Assembly: GCA_009760885.1 (NCBI GenBank)
Contig: CM019718.1
Location: 29,829,030 to 29,893,029 of the forward strand
DNA length: 64,000 nt
DNA from: Achatina immaculata
Lineage: Eukaryota; Mollusca; Gastropoda; Stylommatophora; Achatinidae
Reading direction: 5' to 3'
This document shows positions 37,250-48,089 of the stretch, piece by piece. The notes beneath the pieces were generated by a model that was given only the letters and a program-made list of their open reading frames with translations, had not been told where the DNA came from and searched no databases. Made by a program: the position numbers and the translations under genes. The first letter of the stretch is position 1, and the number at the start of each line of letters is the position of its first letter.

Positions 37250-37600
37250 AGCAGGGAGCTTACAAAGAAGACTGAAATCAGCTGAAATGTGGCTTTTAGG
37301 AAGAATACTGAAGGTACAGTGGGCAGTGAGAAAATCGAATGAGGAAGTTCTGAAAGAGACACAAAAAAATTATAATAAAGATCAGAAAGTGACAGTCCAG
37401 ATTTGTGGGGCATATTTGGGAGAGGCGGGCTAGAGCACAAAATGGCAACAGGGAAGATGGAAGGTAGAAGAGACAGAGAGAAGAGATGGCATCCTGGCAC
37501 GGGAAATGCTCAGTGACAAGCCTGTTGAGGTGCACAGGGGACTGAGGGTTTTGGAAGGACATGATTTCCTACGCCTGTCGGCAAGGATCTTGAGAGGGAG
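37250..37600 (+). mobile_element. LINE family D C-terminal fragment
   Basis: Blocks such as aatcagctgaaatgtggctt, tggcaacagggaagatggaa and catcctggcacgggaaatg are shared with 46330-46700. In translation they give AEMW..R.L and GKIEGRR-like LINE C-terminal landmarks with stops. Confidence 0.6.
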
Positions 37601-37604
37601 TGCA

Positions 37605-37860
37605 ATGCTTCTTTAACAGAATTCCACCACCATGGGGACTATGGTGATCCCAGCCCCGTTAACCAGGCTAGGCCTATTACTGGGGATACCAATGAAGAGG
37701 TGGGACAGGGTCTTGATCAGCTATGGCTCGCCAACACGTCAGCTATGGGCCGCTGATTGTGGACAGCATCTTCGTCCTCTATGTTCTCTGCAGCAGACAC
37801 TGGGATGAACCTACAGCATAACTATAGTACAGAAAGATTACACTAGCTTGCTTCATGTCA
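37605..37860 (+). mobile_element. Dispersed repeat family Z, copy 2
   Basis: It is the reverse-orientation counterpart of 11865-12115 (ggtgatcccagccccgttaa, gaggtgggacagggtcttga, tcagctatgg). Non-coding. Confidence 0.5.
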
Positions 37861-37998
37861 GGAAATGGGCCTGATAAGCAGTACAGGCCTTACCACGTTT
37901 GCTAGACTGAGGGAGAGCATAAGCCTTTACGTGGAGTTCGGGTCGAGTATTGGCCATCTTTGGTTTGCCGACCCCTGTAATTATACTGACAGCCAGTC

Positions 37999-38480
37999 TA
38001 GACAGGCAACCACCTCTCACCCGGCGGGATGTATGCATATCCTAATCACGCTGAGGTTTTCCGGTGAGAAAGTCCAACACTGGACTGGATGGGCAACCAC
38101 CTCTCACCCGGCGGTGATACACGGGTATCTCAAAACACGTCGAGGTTTTCCTGTGAGAAAGTCCGACTCTAGACTGGGTGGGGTACCACCTCTCACCCAG
38201 CGGGGATATGCTGATATTTTAACACGTCGAGGTCTCCGGTGAGAAAGTCCAACTCTAGACTAAACTGGTGCAACGAAAACCACGGTGTCACGCAATCCCG
38301 CTTCCTGAGGCCCACCAAGAATTCAGGCTCAAGCCCTGAGATACTCTGAACCTCCTGTGGTCCTCTCGGGGATCTCGTGTGGTCCTTTCGGGGACCACGG
38401 GACTTAACTAGGACCACAGACGTAAATTCAGTAGGATCACAGGGGGGTCTTGGTGGTAGAAGCGAACGAAGAAGAAGAAG
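37999..38480 (+). mobile_element. Retroposon X, 5'-truncated copy 3
   Basis: 482 bp ending in (GAA)n at 38469-38480, flanked by a 16-bp target-site duplication with one mismatch (atactgacag[c/t]cagtc at 37983-37998 and 38481-38496). It contains the ggactttctcaccggaaaac modules in reverse complement. Truncation at the end opposite the tail is typical of target-primed insertion. Confidence 0.85.
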
Positions 38481-38494
38481 ATACTGACAGTCAG

Positions 38495-39415
38495 TCATTT
38501 GCATGTTCCTTGCGGAACTTTGCCTCCGTAACAGCTCTCCTGTAGACCTCTCGGTTGTAAGCAAGATGCCCTGCTGCTAATGCATCCATCTGCAGATTAT
38601 CAACGATGTCTTGCAGCCATCTTCGCCTTGGTCTTCCTCTCTTTCTTTTCCCCATTATGTTCTTCCAAAACAGTCTTCTCTAGATTATCATGACGTAATG
38701 TGCCCAATGGAATCTTTAATCCTCTTTACTAGCCAGCCTTCTTCAATGTTAAGTTCTTGTAGTATGGATATATTTGTTCTTTTCTGTGTCCATGATATTT
38801 GAAGAACTTCTCTGTAGCACTTACATTCAAAGGCATTTATGTGTTTCTCAGCTGTGTCCAGGTCTCACAGGCATATGTTGCGATGGGAAAGACGTATGCC
38901 CTTAAAAATCTTATTTTTGTAGCTGTCTGTTCCTCTCCACTTTAGTTGTTTTACTTTTTGAAGAGCGATAGATGCCATCCCTTTAATTTCCCTCATTGTA
39001 TCTCCATTATTAGTTAGCAATGATCCAAGATATACAAAACTCTCCACTTCTTCCAAGTTTTCCTCATTGATAAATATATATATTTCCGCTGCCTTATTTG
39101 TTTTGTCAATTGTTGTCAATTTAGTTTTCTTCGCATTAAGATAGAGGTTTTACTCTTCGCTGTTCTTACGGACTGACATAACTAGTTTGTCAATTTCTTT
39201 TTGTGTTGTGGACAGTAACACTGTGTTATCAGCATATCTAATTTCTGATATTTCATAACCTCCAATTGTTATGAATATCGTAATATTCTTTGTCTACATC
39301 TTCACTAACATTTCTCATTATATTTTCAGTATACAAGTTAAATAAGTAAGGCGACAAAATGCACCCCTGATGAACCCCTTGTTTTATGTCAAACCAAATT
39401 TTACTAAACATTCTT
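38495..39415 (-). mobile_element. LINE family A fragment (RT C-terminal half)
   Basis: Minus-strand blocks SVRKNSEE, EEVESFVYLGSLLTNNGDTM, AEKHINAFECKCYREVLQIS and NIEEGWLVKRIK match the intact copy at 165-1112, with stops and frameshifts. The tail side (tcagtcatttgcatg) lies against retroposon X copy 3. Confidence 0.8.
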
Positions 39416-39599
39416 GTTGTCACAGTTAATTAACTTGACGATAACACAAAATCGTTTTAAGCTACAGCGGCGAACTTAGGGCATGTACGAATGCTTGTGT
39501 TTTTTTTTTCCTCAAGGAAAAAAAAAAAGCATTTTGTGCACGCCCAGGACAGTTGTCATCAGCACGGAAGGAATGCTTTAGAAATATGGGCACTTTTGT

Positions 39600-40530
39600 C
39601 ACGCAGTCATGAAGTCAAGGGGTGCGACAAGGATGTGTACTATCTCCAGACCTTTTTTCTCTGTATAGCGAGAATATTCTAAGAACAATCATCACAGAAC
39701 CAGGCATAAAAATTGGAGGATACAATATTAACAACCTTCGGTATGCTGACGACACAGTACTGATAGCTGAGAACCAACAAGACATGCAAAATCTCTTGAA
39801 TAAAGTCGCCAAAGAAAGTGAACAGAAAGGCCTTACTTTGAACATCAAAAAGACAGAGACTATGGTTATATCTAAGAAACAGAATCCACCAGCATGCAGT
39901 ATTAAATTAAACGGAACTGTTCTAAAGCAGGTGCAGAAATTCAAATACCTTGGAGCAGTAATAACTTCAGATGGGAAATGCAGAACAGAAATTAGGAACA
40001 GAATAGGCCAAGCAAAGACTGCATTTCAGAGAATGAGAAACATATTGACCAACACATCCTTATCAATGAATGTTAGAAAACGAGTCCTAAAATGCTATAT
40101 TGAACCTATCTTGTTATATGGAAGTGAATCATGGACAATAGGCAAGTCTGCACAAAAATCATTGGAAGCAGCAGAAATGTGGTTTATTAGAAGAATGTTG
40201 CGAATCCCCTGGACAGCAAAAATAACTAATGAAGAATGTAGGAGAAGAGCTGGAGAGACAAAAAACCTTGTCAAAAAGATAAGAGAGAGACAATGTACTT
40301 TCATGGGACATGCAATGAGAAGAGGGGGCATTGAAAATATTATAACAACAGGAAAAAATAGAAGGAAGAAGATCAAGAGGAAGACCAAGAGAAATGATAC
40401 TGGACAGTCTGACGGGATGGTGTGAGAGGAGATCACCAACTGAGCTGATGGCCTGCATGAAGGATCGTGTACTCTGGAGAAGCATAATAGCCAACGCCAG
40501 TCGGCACGGCACATGATGATGATGATGAGT
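39600..40530 (+). mobile_element. LINE family B, 3' half of the RT
   Basis: The frame 39622-40425 encodes MRQGCVLSPDLFSLYSENIL, LRYADDTVLIAENQQDMQ, KFKYLGAVITSDGKCRTEI, RMLRIPWTAKITNEE and FMGHAMRRGGIENI. A single frameshift near 40360-40390 separates it from the GRPREMILD end, which then continues to 40515. It ends in a GAT repeat (40513-40527). The endonuclease half is missing. Confidence 0.85.
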
Positions 40531-40642
40531 CATGAAGATTCTCCACACTTGTTACACTGGCTGTTTGTTTCCCGCTAGTAGTGGCAACCCTGCACCCATA
40601 ATTCTCCTGGGCAAAGAAACTGAATAATTAGCAGAAGTCAAG

Positions 40643-40675
40643 ATGTCGGAAGAGAGAAGAAGCAGACTGCCAGTG
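40643..40675 (+). CDS. Candidate 5' exon of the ABRA-like gene
   Basis: The ATG has A at -3 and encodes MSEERRSRLPV, followed by a strong donor GTG|GTAAGA. If joined to TCT at 43228 it would read RLPVSDNMSYY, which looks natural, but that join needs an acceptor ending in cagTG; the cag|TG alternative breaks phase. It may be the first exon with an unseen middle exon, or a chance ORF. Confidence 0.35.
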
Positions 40676-41579
40676 GTAAGAAAATGTTAGCTTACCACAT
40701 TTTAAATGTCTAAACTATCACTTTTTTTGTCAAAAAAGTCCAAGAAGTTAAGATAATTCATACACGATGATAAAAATAGATTTATGTGTGTGTGTTTACA
40801 AAGTTAGTGGTATATAAAATTAGTGTCGTATGTTAGAAAAAAAATGTATCAGAATGACGTTTCGACCTTCATCTTCGTCAACCAAAGTAGCAGAGAATGT
40901 GAAGAGAGAATGAACGTTGATTAGGTAACTGAAAACGGAAAAAAAGTTGGAATGCAATAAAAAAATTAATTAATCATAGATCTTCGGTCAAACGGTCAGG
41001 CCAGAAATATGAATGAGTCAGGCCTCATTCCGGACGAATTTTTTTTTTTTTTAATATGCTTTAGATAAAAACCCCGTCATCGAACTTCAGAGAATAAATA
41101 ATGAGTTAAGAGAAGTTGCAACACGCATACACAAGAGGAGATTACAGGTTTTCTAGAGATAAAGAATAAGAAAGTGCAGGGAAGAATGATAAGATGAATT
41201 CCATAATCAGAAACTCTAGGCAGCGGAAGGGTGACTAACTCCGGGCACACCCTCAGGTATCACAGTTTGTACCGGAGCAGGGAGAATGTGAGCATGGAAG
41301 CAAGTAAAACAAAATAGTAGCGTGAACTGATGAATTCATTTGAATTTATGCCTTACAAGTGTTTCATAAATCTGTAGTGTGATTTTGAAGTATCAGATAG
41401 GCTTTGGGGGGAGGAGAAGACGTGTATCATTTAGATTAGAATAACTTCTTCGTTTTAGGCATCAGTTTTAATGTTCCATTGTTATCATTTTCTAAATAAT
41501 AATTTAAATGGATGTTTGTATATTATGATTGTTTAGGTAATATTTATATTGTATTCTGTTTCCTCACACTTGTCTCCAA
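40676..41579. other. Region upstream of the ABRA-like gene
   Basis: At 40855-40895 the motif gacgtttcgaccttcatctt resembles the non-coding ends of Penelope-like elements. The rest is AT-rich and unrecognised. Confidence 0.35.
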
Positions 41580-41990
41580 GGTCCTGTCTTGTCCTGTTCT
41601 GCCCTGCCTTGCCCTGTCCTGTCTGCCCTGCCTTGTCCTGTTCTGCCCTGCCTTGTCCTGTCATGTCTGCCCTGTCTTGTCCTGTCTGCCCTGCCTTGTC
41701 CTGTCCTGTCTGCCCTGCCTTGTCCTGTTCTGCCCTGCCTTGCCCTGTCATGTCTGCCCTGCCTTGTCCTGTTCTGCCCTGCCTTGCCATGTCATGTCTG
41801 CCATGCCTTGTCCTGTCCTGTCTGCCCTGCCTTGTCCTGTCTGCCCTGCCTTGTCCTGTTCTGCCCTGTCCTGTTCTGCCCTGCCTTGTCCTGTCATGTC
41901 TGCCATGCCTTGTCATGTCCTGTTCTGCCCTGCCTTGTCCTGCCATGTCCTGTTCAGCCCTGCCCTGTCCTGTCCTGTCCTGTCCTGATC
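41580..41990. repeat. CCTGT/GCCCT pentamer-based satellite, strongly strand-asymmetric
   Basis: 410 bp are built almost entirely from tgtcc, tgccc and tgcct pentamers with higher-order grouping (ctgccctgccttgtcctgt). The plus strand is pyrimidine-rich with almost no A. Overlapping open frames in all three plus frames are artefacts of the composition. Confidence 0.93.
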
Positions 41991-42111
41991 TTCATATACC
42001 TTTTCAGTGTTGAGGAAGCATGTCCATGAAGAAGAAATGATAAAAATTTTGCCCTTTTGTCTTGTGGCCTTCTTCATTATTAATATTTATTTACAGTTCT
42101 GTCTCTTGGAA

Positions 42112-42147
42112 GAGAGTTGTTTTTTTTTTGGGGGGGGGGGGGGGGTT
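42112..42147. repeat. T-tract followed by G-tract
   Basis: A run of T is followed by about 15 G (42131-42145). It may be unstable or miscalled in length. Confidence 0.8.
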
Positions 42148-42519
42148 AATTCTTTTATGATTGGGTTCTACTCTGAATGTTGTTTAGTGAAAAACCACGT
42201 CACTTAAAAATAATTTAGAAGCGCTACATCATTTGATAAGGACCAGACTTAAGACAGAAAATGTAAGGACAAAGAGACTGGAATCTGATGTAAATGTGGT
42301 TTGTCTTTACTGTGACCTGTTATATTTACAAAATTGGTAGAATCAGTGATGAAAGAGACCGGTCAATTAAACAATGCTTGGTATCTACCACAAACAGCCC
42401 AGTACTGCTTCTTTCAAAACTATCTTCTGAGACAATGGTTCTTAGCACTTTTTTTTGTGTGTGGCTGTGTACCTTCTTTCCAGCCTGAGAACAACTGCAG
42501 ACTCCTCCTTAGAAACAAA

Positions 42520-42965
42520 GTGGTAAATATAACAAATGATGTCTTATTTAAAAACAAAGTGGTAAATTTAACATTGATGATGTCTCATGTAAAAGCAAAG
42601 TGGTAAATATAACAAATGATGTCTCATTTAAAAACAAAGTGGTAAATATAACAAATGATGTCTCATTTAAAAACAAAGTGGTAAATATAACAAATGATGT
42701 CTCATTTAAAAACAAAGTGGTAAATATAACAAATGATGTCTCATTTAAAAACAAAGTGGTAAATTTAACATTGATGATGTCTCATGTAAAAGCAAAGTGG
42801 TAAATATAACAAATGATGTCTCATTTAAAAACAAAGTGGTAAATATAACAAATGATGTCTCATTTAAAAACAAAGTGGTAAATTTAACATTGATGATGTC
42901 TCATTTAAAAGCAAAGTGGTAAGTATAACACGGATGACGTCTTATTTAAAAACAAAGCAGTAAAT
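42520..42965. repeat. 39-bp minisatellite (about 11 copies)
   Basis: Units contain aacaaagtggtaaatataac and aaatgatgtctcattta. A variant unit (tttaacattgatgatgtctc) recurs three times, giving a higher-order pattern. Confidence 0.92.
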
Positions 42966-43197
42966 ATAACCCAGATGATTTATCAAAGTTAAGTCATTCC
43001 ATTTGCTGGCCCATAGACCCCTCCAGAAATCTGTCCATGGACCCCAGGTTAAGAACTACTGTTTGAAGGCAAAAGAAGAACCATTAAATATGCATTTTTC
43101 TATCTCCACAGAGCACAGTGCCTCATATATTTCAGTGAAATTTAGTGAAAATAATCTGCATTTTACAACTGTAGTCAAAACTTGAGCACACTGAGCC

Positions 43198-43204
43198 TAT
43201 ATAA
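43198..43204 (+). promoter_or_regulatory. Possible TATA box
   Basis: tatataa lies 33 bases before the ATG at 43237. It would fit a promoter only if transcription starts at about 43228. It conflicts with the upstream-exon alternative. Confidence 0.2.
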
Positions 43205-43236
43205 CATCATTTGTGAGGAAATCAGTGTCTGACAAC

Positions 43237-43498
43237 ATGTCATACTACCTTGATGAGGGCCACCTTTCCAAAAAAGTTTCATTATGGGAAAAGCGTGTTG
43301 ATGATCATAAAGAAAAGCAGCTGATAAATCCTTTCTCGGAGTGGTGGATTGGAACAACACAGAAACCTGTTATAGACAAGGATGATCCCAACTATGGGCG
43401 ACCTCCAGAAGGTTCGCTGACAGAACTCAGGGGAAAGAAAGCAGCCATTGATATCAGCACTGAAGTTGTGGAGCTCTGCCATATCATTGCAGATATAG
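43237..43498 (+). CDS. ABRA: ABRA-like exon 1 (or 2)
   Basis: Encodes MSYYLDEGHLSKK through ELCHIIADI plus one base. The donor ATAG|GTAGGT is good. The frame is open left to 43195. Confidence 0.88.
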
Positions 43499-45908
43499 GT
43501 AGGTTTCTTCTTGCTAACAGCTAACAGCATCTTATAACTGGAGATGTTATATTACTTTGGTGTATTCAGGGGTGCAGGAGCATCTGCTTGTTGTCCGGAA
43601 ATTCAGAGTTGGAATTAAGATGCTGTCTGATTGTAGTGGTCAGTGATTCTGCTTGCATCAGGGTTGACAAACCATAGCTGACCAAGACCTTGTCCTGTCT
43701 CTTTTGCTTCCAGTAACAGGGTCACCTGGATAATTGAGCAGGAATCGCTGTTGTTCTCACAGCAGTGGAGTCTGCAATAGAAGCATTGCACTAGATGTTG
43801 TCCACCCATCTGTGTCATTGTCATCCTCATGTTTGCTGCCCTTCAATCTTGTCCTCAAGTAGAATCTTCAGTCTAATATTATAACTCTTGAAGTGGCCAG
43901 AGTATCTTAGTTGTCTTGTTTTTATGATTCTCAATATTTCTGTTTTCAGTTCCAGCTGATCTAGCATTTTTTTTTTTCTTTTCTGTTCACTTGATACACT
44001 TCATTCTTATGTATATCCACATTTTGACAGCCTCTATTTTCTTTTCTGTTGACTTATTGAAGGTCCAAGCTTCTACACCATAAAGGAATATTGAGTATAT
44101 GTAGCATTTTACTAAATATAGTCCAGTTGCTGTGATACTTGTTTTGATGTAAGGGTCTTCCTTGCTCTGTTGAAGGTATTTTTTTTTACCATTCCTACTC
44201 TGAGTGGCAAAGTGGTTAGTGCACTGGTCTCTCATGGTGAAGGTTGGGGGCTCGAATCTGACTAGAGGCACACACACACACCCCCCCCCCCCCCCAGCTG
44301 TAGAAATGGATGCCTGACTTCTTCTGGAGTTGGGAAAGGAAAGATGGCCAGGCATGATGCTGACCATATCACCCTCTAGTGTGCTGACAGGTCAAGGAAA
44401 ATATGGGCACTAACACCATATCCCTATGTGCCTCTAAGGCATGACAGGGTTACCTTTACTTTTTTTTTTTTTTTAACTATACTGTTAATTTCTGTTTCAC
44501 ATTTTCCATCTTATGTTATCATATGTCCCAAATACCTGAAACTTTTTGCTTGTTGAAATAATTCCCCATTTATTTTTATATTTAGTATTATTTCCTCTCT
44601 GCTGATTATCACATTTGTTTTTCTGATATTTATTTAGAATAACATAAGAAAAATATTAAAAAAATAAAAGTAGCAGGTTGGTTTATTTTTTTTCTTTGCA
44701 GTCTACAAACTTTTGCATGTGGCATGATTTTGTTTGTTTGTGTGTGTCTGTCTGTCTGTCTTGCCCTGAAGCTTAGAGGGAGCACTGGACAAGAACCAAC
44801 CTGTCTTCCAGAGAAGCTGCTAGCAGAGTCTTATGTTACTTCAGCATGGCCAAGCATAGACAGAAATTAACCTCTTACAGAGAAGCTGCTAGCAGAGTCT
44901 TATGTTACTTCAGCATGGGCAAGCATAGATAGAAATTAGTCTGTCTTACAGAGAAGCTGCTAGCAGAGTCTTATGTTACTTCAGCATGGCCAGAAATTAG
45001 TCTGTCTTACAGAGAAGCTGCTAGCAGAGTCTTATGTTACTTCAGCATGGCCAGGCATATACAGAAATTAACCTCTTACAGAGAAGCTGCTAGCAGAGTC
45101 TTATGTTACTTCAGCATGGGCAAGCATAGATAGAAATTAGTCTGTCTTACAGAGAAGCTGCTAGCAGTCTTATGTTACTTCAGCATGGCCAGGCATAGAC
45201 AGAAATTAGTCTGTCTTACAGAGAAGCTGCTAGCAGAGTCTTATGTTACTTCAGCATGGCCAGGCATAGACAGAAATTAGTCTGTCTTACAGAGAAGCTG
45301 CTAGCAGAGTCTTATGTTACTTCACCATGGTCAAGCATAGACAGAAATTAGTCTGTCTTACAGAGAAGCTGCTAGCAGAGTCTTATGTTACTTCAGCATG
45401 GCCAGGCATAGACAGAAATTAGTCTGTCTTACAGAGAAGCTGCTAGCAGAGTCTTATGTTACTTCACCATGGTCAAGCATAGACAGAAATTATAGCCTTA
45501 TTATTATATTCATTCTGAGATTACTTGGAGCATTCTCAGTCCATCTATAATTACCCACATTACACATTTTTCACCACAGCAACACCAGCCAGGGAAACTG
45601 AAGAATCTCCAACAGCCTCTCATTTTTCATAGTTTTAATCTTGTCTTCCAGGCATGCGTCAGCCAGACGGAAGCTACGTCATCAAGTTTGGAAAGCTTTT
45701 TAATGCCTATACCAGGATCTCTGATAAAGTGGTCGGCATGTTGGTGAGAGCACGGAGACATGGTTTCGTCAAGTTTGAAGGTGAGATGCTGTACCAGCGA
45801 CAAGATGAAGATGTTCTTATTACATGTGTGCATGTTCCAGATTATGATGAGAAGCCCTGTCTTGCTACGCACTGTCAACCCGTGCCAAGAAAAAAGCGTG
45901 ACATTTGA
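43237..45908 (+). CDS. ABRA: Costars-domain protein, ABRA-like (gene span, exons 43237-43498 and 45652-45908)
   Basis: The two exons join in phase 1 (172 aa from ATG 43237). Residues about 15-50 contain VSLWEKRVDDHKEKQLINPF and SEWW, the NPFSE motif of actin-binding Rho-activating protein (STARS). Residues about 65-150 form the costars domain: YGRPPEGSLTE, ELCHIIADIG, then FGKLFNAYTRISDKVVGMLV, RARRHG and FEGEMLYQ. ABRA binds actin and promotes SRF signalling through Rho; costars alone is also found as ABRACL. This protein is shorter than vertebrate ABRA (381 aa), like invertebrate forms. It has an unusual 20-odd residue tail after DVLIT, where costars proteins normally end. The N-terminus is uncertain because an upstream exon is possible. 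Confidence 0.88.
43640..43815 (-). mobile_element. Dispersed repeat family Z, copy 3
   Basis: accatagctgaccaagacct, ccagtaacagggtcacctgg and agaagcattgca match family Z at 11865-12115. Confidence 0.5.
43820..44640 (-). mobile_element. LINE fragment interrupted by a SINE
   Basis: The minus strand reads INIRKTNVIIS and FRYLGHMIT (44640-44475), then after the SINE continues with IKTSITATGLYLVKCYIYSI, FLYGVEAWTFNKSTEKKIEA and a decayed C-terminus. Both parts belong to one RTE-like LINE in ABRA intron 1. Confidence 0.65.
44197..44470 (+). mobile_element. tRNA-derived SINE inserted in a LINE
   Basis: Box A-like tggcaaagtggttagtgcac is followed by box B-like gggctcgaatctgac. Then comes a long non-tRNA body (gatgcctgacttcttctgga, ctctagtgtgctgacaggtc) ending in a poly-T stretch. 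A (CA)n and poly-C run at 44270-44295 interrupts it. Confidence 0.7.
44805..45492. repeat. About 70-bp minisatellite before the ABRA exon 2 acceptor (about 10 copies)
   Basis: Units contain cttacagagaagctgctagc and agagtcttatgttacttcag. Each carries a pyrimidine-ttacag that resembles a 3' splice site, about 160-850 bp upstream of the real acceptor. Confidence 0.93.
45652..45908 (+). CDS. ABRA: ABRA-like last exon (costars core)
   Basis: Acceptor cttccag|GC completes Gly. The exon encodes MRQPDGSYVIKFGKLFN, ISDKVVGMLV, FEGEMLYQRQDEDVLIT, then a 23-residue tail ending PRKKRDI and TGA. The last codons and stop already lie in gacatttgacgttaatg, a unit of the decayed repeat that follows. Confidence 0.93.
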
Positions 45909-47055
45909 CGTTAATGCCACACTGTGCTGGACAGTCTCTGACTTTTGGCATTAGTGTCATTCTTTACTGCAAAATCTTACCCTTTGACATTAATGCCATT
46001 GTATAGTGGGAAGTTAGTCTTTAGACATTAGCATCACATTACACAGACAAGTGTACCTTGACATTATTGTCTTACTAGATTAAAAAAAAAACTTTTTTAT
46101 ATTAATGTTACTGAGCACAGAGAGGCTTGTGTTGACATCACTTCTATGCTGTAGTCAGCCATTAATGTGGCCATGTAGTAATAATTTGAGTATTAATCTC
46201 ACACTATACAAATGTCTACATTAACATTTTAGTATTAATGTCACAGTATACAGAGATGTCTACATTATTAAGTTAATGCCATTGTGTGTGAAAAAAAATC
46301 TACTTTTGAAATTACGTGCATCATAACTAAAAAAACAGTAAAGAGATACAAAGTAGGTTGGAATCAGCTGAAATGTGGTTCTTAAGAAGAGTGCTGAGTG
46401 AGAAAATCGAACGAGAAACTTCTGAAAGAGGCACAAGAAACGAGAAAAATTATAGCAAAGATAGAAAGTGAGATTTGTGGGGCTTTTTTGTTTGGAGGGG
46501 AGGAGGGCTAGAGCACTTAATGGCAACAGGGAAGATTGAAGGTAGAAGAGACAGAGAAAAGATGTTCCATGGTTTGGCATCCTGGCACGGGAAATACTCA
46601 GTGACAAGCCTGTTGAGATGTACAGGAGATTGGGGGTTAAGGTTATTACATGAATTCCAACGCCTTTCGGCAGGGACCTTTTTAGGGGGAGAGATCTAAA
46701 AAAGCTTTTTGTGACATAAATGTCATTATCTGCTGAAAAATAATGTCATATTGTTTTAAAAAACAGTCATTAGACAGTAATGTATAATAAGAGTTTGTCC
46801 TTACATTAATATCATTATGTACTACAAAGTTTTTCCTTTGATATTAACATCTTGCCAGTCTGATAGGCCTGTCTTGATATTGTTATACTAAAAAGATTTT
46901 GACACTCATGCTATGTAGTTGAAGATTTTTACACTTGGACAATCAGCCTGTTTTAGTGCTAATGTCAAGCTATAATGATGTTTACCTTTTGACATTAATG
47001 TCATCACATACTGAAAAAAAAATAGTTTGACATTAATGTCATGTTATACTGAGAT
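45896..47055. repeat. Ancient degenerate array with a GACATTAATGTC palindromic core
   Basis: Variants of ttgacattaatgtcat recur irregularly from the ABRA stop codon to 47055. Clear cases are near 45990, 46240, 46715, 47010 and 47030. Spacing is about 50-60 bp where countable. A family D LINE fragment (46330-46700) is inserted into it, so the array is older. Confidence 0.7.
46330..46700 (+). mobile_element. LINE family D C-terminal fragment, copy 2
   Basis: It shares blocks with 37250-37600 (aatcagctgaaatgtggttc, tggcaacagggaagattgaa, catcctggcacgggaaatac). The plus-strand frame contains GKIEGRRDREK and WHGKYSVTSLLRC pieces. Dead. Confidence 0.6.
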
Positions 47056-47436
47056 GCCTTGCTTATATAGAGAAGTGGCATATATATTCTGCTGATAAAT
47101 GTTATCCATATACTGCACTGCTGAATTGTTCACATTTAGTATTTACATTGTGTGACATATATATATATATATATATATATGTAGCTTTTTGTGTGAAATT
47201 ATATACACAGCTAACAGTATGTTAGATTTATATGTGCATCAGAGATATGACTGCTGTAAGATAAGCTTGCTTCTGAAATGTTTTGAAGTCTTTCTGTGCA
47301 GTCAGTATTTACAACAAATCATATAAGCATATGATTCTGGTTTCATCATTTGTGTCAGAACACAGGGGATAACTAACTTTTACGATGACATAATGAGAAA
47401 TGAGATCACTGATTTTTTTGGGTTTTTTTTTTTTCC

Positions 47437-48028
47437 ATCTTGCACACATCAGGTCCCATCATTCATAGCTGTACAACATATTCATTCATTGCTTATACTT
47501 CTATCTTGCACACATCAGGTCCCATCATTCATAGCTGTACAACATATTCATTCATTGCTTATACTTCTATCTTGCACACATCAGGTCCCATCATTCATAG
47601 CTGTACAACATATTCATTCATTGCTTATACTTCTATCTTGCACACATCAGGTCCCATCATTCATAGCTGTACAACATATTCATTCATTGCTTATACTTCT
47701 ATCTTGCACACATCAGGTCCCATCATTCATAGCTGTGCAACATATTCATTCATTGCTTATACTTCCATCTTGGACACATCATATCCCATCATTCACAACT
47801 GTACAACACATTCATTCATTGGTTATACTTCCATCTTGTACACATCAAATCCCATCATTCACAGCTGTACATTCATTGTTTATACTTCCATCTTATACAC
47901 ATCATATCCCATAATTCACAGCTGTACAACACATTCATTCATTGTTTATACTTCCATCTTGTACACATCATATCCCATAATTCACAGCTGTACAACACAT
48001 TCATTCATTGCTTATACTTCCGTCTTGG
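47437..48028. repeat. 66-bp minisatellite (about 9 copies)
   Basis: Units contain cttgcacacatcaggtccca and gctgtacaacatattcattc. The left copies are nearly identical and the right copies diverge (atcatatcccata variant). The two long open frames here are by-products of a unit length divisible by three. Confidence 0.94.
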
Positions 48029-48089
48029 AAAAGTCATCAACTTGTGCCTTCCTGCAAGTATTACAGCTGATATATTCTCAGATGAAACC

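Noticed and set aside
41512..42029. Cys/Pro/Leu-rich frames resembling a structural protein
   Set aside because: All three plus frames and one minus frame are open because of the pentamer composition.
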